Origin: Helicoverpa zea
Taxonomy: Eukaryota > Arthropoda > Insecta > Lepidoptera > Noctuidae
Length of the DNA: 64,000 bases
Direction of reading: 5' to 3'
NCBI RefSeq assembly: GCF_022581195.2
Contig: NC_061462.1
Span: 10,974,001 to 11,038,000 of the forward strand
Part shown: positions 34,035-46,000 of the stretch, in pieces
Layout of the letters: the number at the start of each line of letters is the position of its first letter
Numbering within the stretch: position 1 is the stretch's first letter
The notes under the pieces: model-generated
Databases searched by the model: none
Seen by the model: the letters and a program-made list of their open reading frames with translations, nothing else
Told to the model about the DNA's origin: nothing
Made by a program: the position numbers and the translations under genes

Positions 34035-37000
34035 CTACAGTCGTGGTAAACAACAATAGATATTTTTATTACAAAACAATAGATTATTTCATATAGACAT
34101 AATATCACAAGTTTTTATGCAACGTCAAGCTAGGTGCACAATTCGTAGGAGCGGGTCTTATGGAGAAAAACCGGCAAGAAACTCAGCAGACATACTTTTC
34201 ATTTTATGATTAGAAGTTGTTTTCTTAACATAAAAAGCGGAAAAAATGGACTTAGTTCAATCAGGGCTGAAGATTTCTCATAACAACAAAATAGGTCGTA
34301 ATTAAGACTCCTTTCTCTTTTTAATATTTCTAGTACACTTGGCTAGTAAATAAAAAAAAATTCCACTATACAAAAACACGAATAAGTTCGTAACACGTTA
34401 CCTCTGCGAGATCAGTAGTGAGCGCAGTAAGCAAGGTAGCGGCGGGTGCGCAGGCGCCGGCGCCGGGCGCGCCCGCGCAGCGCCACGCGCGCTCCGCCAC
34501 GCGCACTCCCGCCTCGCTGCTGCACGTGCGTCTGTACATGATAAAACTTCATGAAAACCTATGTAAGTAGGTATAGTAAGTTCAACTCAGTCTTGCGCGC
34601 GGCCTTATGTGTGGGTAACCCTTGTACATATGCAGTGACTTTGTGTGCGTGACAAGAGGTACAGTCGGGTACAAATACAGTTATTTAGGGGTTGTATACG
34701 GCTGTTTAAAGAAAATCGGTTATTACGTAATTTAATGTTTATTTATTTATAATGATTCTGAATCGCTACTTGAAAAATCAAATGATGAATTTTCGGATTC
34801 GCTACTCTCACCAAGGTCAATTATAAATTTTGACTCCATGTCAAAATGTCTATAGTAGGTATTCTTATTTTTTCTTTTGTACATATCGACAAGTATTACC
34901 CAAAATCCCTTCATCAATTTCACTTAAACGTTCTTTTATGAGTTTCATTATTTCCGTCTTATTTTGGTCGACATTATGCGAAGCAATATATTTTTTATTA
35001 ATTCCCCACACATTTTGTTCACATTATTATACTAGATTATACGTTTTTTTACATTCTTAGTCGACACTTTTATTTATTGTCCGCGTACCCCGAGCTAGAA
35101 AATATGTAAGGAGTATTTAATTCATCTTAGATATTTCACCTCATTTATTTCTTAGATACTGTCAATTTGATATTTGAAAAAACGTATGAGAAAATAATGA
35201 AAAACTGTAAAATGTAATAATAAAAAGCTCTGAATGTTGTTTCATTTTTTGGAACGCTACCTGACTCCTTAAACATTTTCTCCGTGAAGAACTAGACATT
35301 TTCGTAAACGACTGTACCCATAACAAAAAGCGATAAGAACACGTCATGCTCGGACGACGTCACTGTCACACGAATGAAAGTTGTATATTTATAAGCCGAT
35401 GCACACATAGGGCCGCGCGCAAATCTGAGTTGAACTATCTATACATTTCTTTTGGAGGAATTTGATACCAGATATCGTTTGTCACACCTGCTTATTCAAG
35501 TATTTGATATAGAAAATAATCTTGAAATATTGAGCATTTCATTAAAAACAAAAAATGTGACATGCGAGCGCTCTGTTGTCCTTGATGTCGCGCTCAGCGT
35601 CCACTGAGATGCACCACTCTTGTTCCTGTATATACTCATACAATATGTCATATACCTCGCGATAGTATGTAGCGCGGCGGCAGTCTTAGCGGCGTGTGGT
35701 CTAGCGCGAGCCAGTCGCCGCAGTGACACGCGAGCGCTGTGTCTGTTCTCCTTGATGCCGCGCTCAGCGTCCACTGAGATGCACCACTCTTGTTCCTGAA
35801 TAAATAAATAAAGCCAGTGGTGTTCATATATATTAGCTTCACTACTGTTAAGTTTCATCAAAACGTTTATTCGATAGCGCAGTTTTTGCGCAATATACAG
35901 ATATGTATATGGTCTAAATATACTTTAAAATTATCGCATTAATTAAATGTTTAATTTTGTACATAAATTATTGTTAGCGCAATAATTGCGCAATCACAAA
36001 ACTTCACTTAAACGACACTCCAAACAGATACATACCGGTATATAAATAGTGATGGGCTTGCACTTGTTAGCGCAACTCTTGCGCACGGGCGGCAATGCGC
36101 GACGCACGCGTAGAACGCTCACTAACTCCCACAGTTTGCTGTCTAGAGCTGACACGCGGGATGCTTCTGTACACCAATCACTGTGTTTACAATGGAAATA
36201 TAAATAAATAGTTGCATTTAGTCCCAAAGATATAATATAATAAATAAAATGTTTTTAATTCAGACAAATTCCAAAAATGAAATAGACAAATTTTCATACT
36301 TTCGTAGGAATTAAAAAAGTTCTTACAATTTTGTCAAACAGTTTCCTTCTACATGTCATGTCATCGATATAGATTTCTTACTAGAGGGAACAATATTCAG
36401 CGATAAAATGAAAATATAATTTAAAAACACAATGGACTTACTGTGCGAGCCTTTCGATGTCTTTCAAATGTTTATCGACAAGCGATAACAATGTTCGCGC
36501 GTCTCTGAAATCGACGTCTTCTAGAGGCGACTTTATCAATGTGCGTTTTCGTCTGAAAATAATAAAAATAATTGATGATTTCCTTTTTCAAACTGTTTTT
36601 AATAGCTGTAAGTCCTTCATCTATTTAATAAAATAAATAACTGCACAAGTGACAGAAACATAACGATATGATCTGCGATCCTGCTATGTTTCATGCATAC
36701 TCTTCATCATCCTCCGAGCCTTTTTCCCAATCATGTTGGGGTCGGCTTCCAGTCTAACCGGATACTCATATACTTAAAAAAATCTAGTCGTAGTAGGATA
36801 AGATCCACGTTTTACAGTATCTTTAAACTCTTACCTTCTTCTCGAATGGTCTTTAATCTTCAGGATATTATCAACAGCGATATGGAAGGGCGTCTGCGGT
36901 GGTGAGTTGTCAGGCGGCGGTGGTACACTCAGCAAGGGAAAGCTTTCCATCTCTATTGATGGTAGAAGACGAGGCACTGATATAATTCTACATACTACAG

Positions 37001-40000
37001 CATTCTCACCTTCTCCTGGAGTGGTCCTTAATCTTCAGGATATTATCAACAGCGACATGGAAGGGCGTCTGCGGTGGTGAGTTGTCAGGCGCTGGTGGTA
37101 CACTCGGTAGGGGAAAGCTTTCCACCTCTATTGATGGTAGAAGACGCGGCACTGCGCGTTTCCACGCCGCTTCTAGAGCCTGAATAAATTGTCCAAGTGT
37201 TTTATTTGCTGCAACTCATAGCGTTGCTGATGACTGAACCCTACATCTTGTCTATATTGGTATTGTAAAGCTGAAAAGATTGTTTGTTTATTTCTCAGGA
37301 ACCTGTCTGATTTGAAAAAAAAATCAGTCTTAGATAGCCCATTTGTTCAGGTAGGCTCCACCGCCCTATGCACCCTATGGTGCTTTTATCCGGGTCCGCG
37401 GAGTAGTTCCCACGAGATAGGGGTAAAAAACGTTGGCAAAAGCTAGTTTTGACATAAAGAGGATTGAAGCCATTATACGTCGAAGACATAAAGCACCAAC
37501 ATTTATTAAAAAAAAAAACGAATTCTAAACATTTGCTTTGGGCAATCCCATGAAGTCAATATCCATATATGTCAAGATACAGCAATGTAATAAGACTTAC
37601 ATGTTCCGGTATATATCTTGCAATATCAGCAAAATGAGGTGGAGCTCGCACCTTTTCACCTTCTTCCAGCCAAGACAAATACTCGTTTAGCATCCTTAAA
37701 GAAAATCAACTATGTATAAAAAACAACAATTTAAATAGCATGGAGGTTCATACAACGATTAGACTTACTTTTCGGCAGCAGCATGATATGTAATCAAACT
37801 GAATATATTCCTCTTCGTTTCAATCGCCTCCCTATTCGGACTGGCTTCCTTCTCGCTTCGGCTATCATCGGCATTGTCATCACTATCGCTGGAACCACTC
37901 GATTCTCCGGTCAAATCGATAATCGATAACGCTGGGAGAAGACTATCATCGGTATCGGCCGGACTTGCTCGTTCTGCTCGTTGAATCGATTGCGTTTCTC
38001 CAGTATCGATAGATTTGTGCTCGTTTTTAAGTGTCTCGCCTTCGTTGTGATGGTAAGTTATCGTGTCTAGTAGTCGTTTTTTGATTTGAGCAAGCGTTCG
38101 GGACTTCTTCATTCCGCTGAAGAATAAAGGTCCTATTGCGGGCACTGGCCTGGTGGAAGCAAATTCCAATTTTAAACTTACTCTAACAAAACAAATGCAA
38201 AATATTTTTAGGGAGTGGGTCTTTTGGACAAGAACTGACAAGTTCTCCATACATAGCCGCTCATTGCAAAATAGGAGTGTTCACATAGATTTTGTCATCC
38301 AAACAGTAGGTAAACGTTGTTGTATAAAAATTGCTCTCCTTCAATATCTTTTTAAAATATCAAACATACGATGGTCTTTATTTATTTCCTCCTTACGTAT
38401 TGTTTGTTGGTGCAGATAAATTAAATAAACAAGTAACATAGGTACATAAGTATAACTTACCCATATTCAGGTGGTGTCTGCAAATACAGATGCATGAGCA
38501 GTCTCCATAATGTCAGGTGAGACGGATGGGCAACAGGGGCCACGAGCGCTGCGGTCGCCGTGCGGTATATCACCAGCTCTTCTGCGGATATCGACGCGCC
38601 AATTTTCTGAAGAAAATAGTACAAAGTATCATGGCTGGTGCACATTAAGATGGTATGATGAAGAATTTAAACTTGGGAAAAGGAGATTGAAACTTATCTC
38701 GTTCAAATACGACTTAAATTTCAATGTTTTGGTTGACGCCGTGGCATCGTGCCGCGGAATGTGACGTCACGCGCTCGATGTCTGAACACCCCTTCTTCCA
38801 TCCACTGGCGGACTCGCGCGACCTCCAGACCCGGGAGACCTCAGGCGAAACTAAACTAGTCAAGAAGATACAAGGCGCGCGGGGTCTAGAGGTCGCGCGA
38901 GGCCGCCAGCAGCAAGGCTGCCGGCCGCTGTCATTTCAGTGTGACTCGTCCCTAAGTTTTAGCGCAAGTGATTGGCTCGCTCGCCTCCCGCGCCGCGTGC
39001 CACGCTCGCAGTAAGCACTCGCTGTGTAACGTGCTGACGTACCTGCAGCGCGTTGTCAACGTGTATCTTGTGTGCCTGTGCGCGCTGCTGGTGTAGCGCG
39101 CTCAGTAGCCGCGCGTACAGCTGCGAGCGAGCCTCCCGCGCCGCGTGCCACGCTCGCAGTAAGCACTCGCTGTGTAACGTGCTGACGTACCTGCAGCGCG
39201 TTGTCAACGTGTATCTTGTGTGCCTGTGCGCGCTGCTGGTGTAGCGCGCTCAGTAGCCGCGCGTACAGCTGCGAGCGAGCCTCCCGCGCCGCGTGCCACG
39301 CTCGCAGTAAGCACTCGGACAGTAACGGAGCGGAGGTTGCGTTTCGCACAGCGTGATCTATGTGTTCTTTTGCGTTTTCTTCCTGTACAAAGTGAACATT
39401 ATTACAGCAATTTTATCAAGGAACAAATAAAAGGAGTTAATGTATCGCATACCTGTAACAGAGAGTTAGCGTATGCGTCGAGACGCGGCCAGAGTCGAGT
39501 CGCGACTGCGGCGGCGTCGGCGAGCGAGCATGCGCCGGGCAGGCGTGTACGCCAGAGCGCTGCCAGCCATGCGCACAGCGCGCCGCCTGACCTGAGCACA
39601 CACGGTACGGACGATAAGCCTTCTGCCGCGAATATTACGGACAGGGGGACGGCAGTGGCGCGAGAGCGGAGTGGAAATGGAAGACCCGTACACGATGTGT
39701 TGTGTTCGTGATTGTGTCGTTTAGATATTTTTTTATTCGCGAACGAAACGCCACAACAAAGGCGATATTTTACACGTTTTTTATTAGCTTCACCTGTATG
39801 TTTGTATGTTTGTTTGTAACCGACTTCTTTGGGCGCGATTTTGACCCACTTTAAAAGGCCAGATTTCGTTCAAACTTTGTATATTTATTGAGGACCGATG
39901 ACAATACACTAATTTGATAAAACTATTCCATTTTTTCAATTTGAAAAATATGATTTTTGTTAATTTATATAATTTTCATCTATAGTCGATAAGGTAAGAA

Positions 40001-43000
40001 AATTAATTAAAATTTTCTATAATTTTTCTCTACAGTCGATAAGGCAAGACTCGATGTTAATTTTTATTTCCAATAATTATCTTTAGCCGTTTTCTCTAAT
40101 ATTGAATTTTTTTTGTATACTAAAGAGAATTTTAATTCTACAAAACAAATAATAGTTTTAAAAAATTAAAAAATCACGCTTTCACGTCAAAATCACCCAT
40201 GTAGGAGTCCCCAGAGTTGAACGACGGGGCCAAGCTTGCGCCAACACTGGGACGCCAGACTGGGCGTCCCAGACTTGGGCCAAGACTGGGCAACTCAGCC
40301 TTGGCCGTTCCTTTGGTAAACCAGACTTGGGCCAAGGCTGGGTCAGCTAGCCTCGGCCGTCCAATGGCGCGCCAGTCTTGGTCCACGACTGGTTCACCTA
40401 GCTCTGGCCATTTGATGGTACGCCAGACTTTGGCCAAAGCTGAGTTAACTAGCCTCGGCCGTCTAATGGCGCGCCAGGCTTGGGCCAAACTGGCTAAACT
40501 AGCTCTGGCCATTTGATGGTACGCCAGACTTGGGCCAAGGATGGGTAAACTAGTCTTGGTCATTCAATGGAAAATCCAAATATAAATTAATAATAGTGTA
40601 AATAAATAAAAAAATATTTTAAAAAAAGCGTGGGGTGCTTTTTAAGATATTATCGAAACGAAAATCACTCTACTCATATCTGTCAATAAAATATTTATAA
40701 CTATTGACACCATGCACCCCACGCTTTTTTTTAAATAAAATATTTTTTTTTATTCACACTATTATTAATCTATATTCATTGAAAATTTTAACACTATTTT
40801 CTTAATTTAAATTCATTAAAATTTATTTTCTATTTTTTAGTTCGGTTTTCTATAAAAAGCGTGTTTTTTAGTTTTTTAAAACTATTATTTTTTTGATTGA
40901 CAACATTAGACACGTCACAAGAATAAATCGATTCAGGCCGAGAGGCCGCTTTAAAAAAACAAAGCTGATAAATATTTAGTGCCCATATAATATTTTGTTA
41001 TAAGTATAGAATCAATCCGTTGAGCATGAAGGATTGGAAGAGGGAATGATGATGGGTCTCACACAGTACTCACACGTTACTACAGTGCGCCAGTAGCAGC
41101 CGCAGCAGCAGCTCGGCTCCCGCCTCGCCGCCGCGGCCTAGCGCTCGCTGCATCAGCGACGGACCAGAGTTTAGCAGTGTGCTGAACACCTCGTTAAACC
41201 TAAGGAAAATAAACGTCCCCGTTCCCGTTTATGTGTATAGTCTTAAATTAGGTTTCAAGTTCTTGTACTATCTTAAATGATATAGCGGTCTACAGCCACG
41301 CCTTTACGCAACCACTCAAATCAAAAATCTTCAACACCACGGAACTGAAAGAACGACTGGAAATGCCATTTAACCTGTACAGTACGAAAACCAGTATCCA
41401 TAAATTCACCCATAAAAAATTATATTCTACATTCTAAAACAGAAAAGAAGTTTCGTTGTCCTTACATTTAGTTTCATCTCTGCGTAAACGTCTACTTATC
41501 CTTTTCAGAATAAGGCCCTAAGCAATTTAGATAAGGCTGTGTTTACAGTACTTAGCTGCGGTCGTCATAGTGTTGCGATTTGGCGCAGAAAGTGGCGTCG
41601 GACAAAACACCTCAACGGCACTTCCACGTGTTCTTTCTCTTCAATGTTCAAGCCAACGCAAAGCAACTAACTTGGGTGTGAAAGCGACGGACTCCGGCGA
41701 GTGTGCCATGACCAGCATGACTCCCGAAAGGCACTGCACAGCATCCCGCGGTCGAGCGGCCGCCAGCTTGACCAGCCCTGACACGCCTTCTGAACATATC
41801 TGCCAGATAGAATAAGCTTTGACTTGATGGGGTTGGAGAAGAGAGTAGTTATCATCAACATTTTTTTGTCTTTGAGGAAAGCGGAGCAACGATACAATGT
41901 TACTTATATCAAATATGCTTTTAAATAAGGTCTTTACGTAAGGTCAAAACTTTAGTATGTCAAATATTAACGTAAACGAATCTGTAGTACAATTTAACCC
42001 CACAAAAACATATCAAATAAGCAAGTTGGACTTATAACAGAAAACATGAAAAAGTGTTATTTTATAAACAAATAGAAAATATAACAATAACTTACCACAG
42101 GTATACAATGCCCCCACGAAGAGGACAATATCGCAAACGCTATACTGAACAAGTCCCCCGGCTGTTCCCCCGGCGGGGGTGCATCGAGACACATCCCCCA
42201 GCACGTGCGGTGCACGCGCAGGCGACGGAGCACGCTCCAGCACCACTCGGGGGGAGTGGGCAGGGGGTGCACGTATGTGCATAGCCAGGCACCGATCGAT
42301 AGTTGGACTTCTAGGGGGAGACCGCTGGTGGGAATAGATGATATCGTGGTTAGTTTACAAATTTTTCAGACAAAGTAAGCTTGAAAAGAAAAAGAGCAGA
42401 TAATATTAATTAATCATAAAGCATTGAAGTTTAACCGAAAGTTTGTACAGCAGTGCAAAACAGTGACAGTATCTCCATGCTGTTCCCACGCCATTTGTTA
42501 CTATACAATATATAACTTACACATGCGGAGTATAATCCAACTCCAGCAGCAGATGCTGGAGCAACACTTGACAGCGCCGCGACCAGTCCTCCAACAGTGA
42601 CAGTATCTCCATGCTGTCCGGATGCCATTTGTGAACGTTTAGAGTCTTCACACATGAAGGGTCTAGGGTTTCCACTGTAAAGCAATTTATTTTTACAGTA
42701 AGTAATGCGTCCAAATACATTTCATCATCATCAGCCTTTTTATCGTACTGCTACTGGGCGCAAGCTGCTTCTTACACAGTGAAGGATTGAGCATTAATCC
42801 CCCGTTTGCTCAATGTGGGTTGGTAAAATACTGTTAAGGAAGGCTTTAACTTTATAGAAAAATGTTTACATCTTATACAAGTCCCAATATCAAAACTTAC
42901 TCAAATTCATATGACCAAAAAGGTATTACTCACCAATATTGAAATCAGCGACTATATGCAGCGCGATGACGTGTAGGTACGGGTGCGCTGCAAGCAGTCG

Positions 43001-46000
43001 CGGCACGCACTCCCGCGCAGCCACGTCGCACTGGCTCTTGCATGACAACGACTTGCGTTTTAGACCAGTCTGCAATATATAAATCGAATATTAATGTCTA
43101 GCTTCTACCAGCAATTTCACCCGTTTCCTGAGAGAACTACTTCAGCATCTGGATAAATGTAGCCATTATAATACCGGACAATACCTAAGCTATTGTATGT
43201 GTAAAAATATATGTGAGACCTGTTTTATAGGTACCTATAGCTGTTGTCAAGGTAAACTACGTTTACCGCGACCAGCCTTTAGATGGATGGAGACTTCCAC
43301 GTCTGCTAAAGCTGTTTTGAGCAGATTTTTTATCATTGAAAAACATTTCGCATTTTGATTATTTTTGGGTAGTAAATATCAAAGCCTCGAGAGTAGGTCA
43401 AGATGACTGGTCTCATCAAAGGATATTGAAAAAAAAAGTAATAAATTACTTTTTTACCTTAGGTACATAAATAAATAAATACATATTTAAATCCTCAAAT
43501 AAATATTAATTACCTGTAACAAAAACTCCAGCACAATCCTAGCCAGCTCGTGATCGTCGGCGCGATCGATGGCGGCCTGCGACACGATGCGTATGCGCGT
43601 CTCACACGGTAACACTGGCAACTCTAGTGAGAGCAGCTCTAATTGTTTCGGATATTTATCTGTTGGGTGAGAGATGGGTTGTTTGATAATCTCTTCATCA
43701 ACAGGACACATTCATTCATTCTTTTAAGGAGGTGAGAAAATTGATGAATAGTACAAAATATAAAGGCGTCCAGACTCATTGTAGACATTGCGCAGACACA
43801 GGTGGATCCTCTATTCCCTCACTTTCATAGCCCTATAGGGATTATGGGCGTAAAATATAACATGGCCAGAAAGGTGATACATTTTGGGTTAACACCGGTT
43901 GCTTTGGATTATTTAAAGTTTATTGAAACAAGTTCTATAACTCATTTCTGCTAATTAAAATATTTGTCACTCACTATTTTGTACTATAAACAAAATGATA
44001 CATAAACTTCGGCACCACACAACGATGAATCAAGTAAACTATGTTCATTTTATAGCCACACTCACCATGTAACCCAAGTATAATAGAGATGCAGTAATCC
44101 TTAGCGGTGTTATCAGCGAGTAACGTGGCAGGCAGCTTGTCCAACTCCTGCGCATCGAACAGAGTGACGCCCGCTGAGAACACTGCTTCGAGCTCAGCAG
44201 TTATTTTTTCTTCTAGCTCTCTGATGTAGGATGATCTAGAAGACATAAAAAAATAAGTTTAAATAATACAGGGGAGGAGTACATAGCGGTAGTAAATAAC
44301 TGATATAGAAGTAGCACATAAGAGAGTACTAGAGCAGATAGGAAGACCACATAATAGGAGGAGTTTATAAGTACATAGGGGGAGCATAAGGGAAAACAGA
44401 GAGGTAGTACATAAGGGAGTAAAATGTAAATAGGGAGCACATAAAAGTTTATAGGGAGATTACATAAAGGAATATTTACAAATAGAAATATCTAAATGTG
44501 AAGTCACTAGTTAAAATTAACATTCTGGAAGTTAAATAAATGTACCCCCTTATGGCAGCTCTGCCACTGTTTTCAAGATATAGGGCACAGTAGTAGTCTA
44601 GTGTAACGGTCTCTGCCAAAACTGTATGTATTTTTTTTTACGAATAGTTTTTTTTTATTTGATCACTGCACCATAGTAACATACCTAGATATCAAATGCA
44701 AGCAAGCCAGCGCATGCATGACCCTCGCCGCCAGCTCCCTGAGCACTGTGTGTAGCCGCGCGTACGTGGCGTGCGCGCGGCGCGCGCGCAGCAGCGCGAG
44801 CAGCAGCGCGCGCACGCCGCAGCACGCGCGCAGCACGCCGCGCCCGCCGCCGCTGTCGCCCCACGACTGAGCACGCGCGTGGCGGATGTCCTGGACGCAA
44901 TTATAAATAAGTAGGTACATGGGTGATCATAAAATGACAAATTCTTATTCTACATTATATGGAAAATAAATTTTAATATATCTAGTAATTTCTTATGCTC
45001 TCTAAGCATAAAAAAATCCCATTTGTTAGACGATATGATTTTGCTAAATATTCATAATAGTAGCGCCAATGAGCAAATCGCTATAGGTCCGCGTGGCCAC
45101 GCTGTTGCCGCTCTTATTGTTGTTAAGAGAACAAAACCTATTTATTCAATAATACTTCGCATTTATTAAATAACTTCATGAAGTATAACTTATATTGTAA
45201 ACACTTGATTTATAGAAGTTTTTAAAGAGTTTCTTGCCGGTTTTTCTCCACGAGACTCACTCCTTGAAACCGCATAAATGGCCATTACAAACAAAAATGT
45301 ACGTATAAATAAGATCCATATAGATTACTTACAGAATGAGTGAACAGCACGATCCTAGCACACAGGTCCCTTAACGGGAATGCCGTAAACAGTGCAAGCA
45401 GATCACGCTCTCGCAGGGTACCATCACTAACCGCGCCACCGCCACCCTGAGCGTCCAATTCCTCCCATACTTCAGAAAATTCTGAAAGGTTTTTTGGAGA
45501 ATAAAGTATAAGAATATGGATGGAAGAAAGGGCCGTCATCGTCGTCATCATAACCATTGAACCAGTGGCGTAGCGTGGGGGGGGCAGGGGGGGGCAAATT
45601 CCCCGGGCGGCAGCTTTTAGGGGACGGCAAAATTTACCCAATTAAAAAAAAATTGTTCGCAACTAGTATCTGCGCCGCTACATAAAACTGTCTAACAATA
45701 ACAAAACATTAAACAGAAAGTTGAAACTTTTTAAACTTAAAATTAATTATTGTTAAAATTTGGTACTTAAAACACACGTGATCAACGTCTAAGCGGCGAA
45801 GCATCGCGAATTCTCGCGATATCTAACTTTATTATTATTGACTTATAATAGGCATGATGACAAATTTTTAAATTCCTTTGTATGATGTAGGTATACGTCT
45901 ATTTTATAGGGAAAATCATTAATTTTAAAAAAATGCGAAGTTTTTTTGTCCAATAATTGCATTGAACATCCTTGGCAGTCGTTACGGGTAGTCAGAAGCC

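Noticed and set aside
37765..38250. A free-standing 161-codon acidic protein
   Set aside because: It is EPG5 exon 18 read through its acceptor; phases with exons 17 and 19 fit precisely.
39220..39711. A 163-codon plus-strand frame
   Set aside because: Antisense to EPG5 exons 15 and 16; no family features.
40174..40563. Repetitive 99-129-codon frames on both strands
   Set aside because: Translation of the palindromic minisatellite, with no start context or homology.
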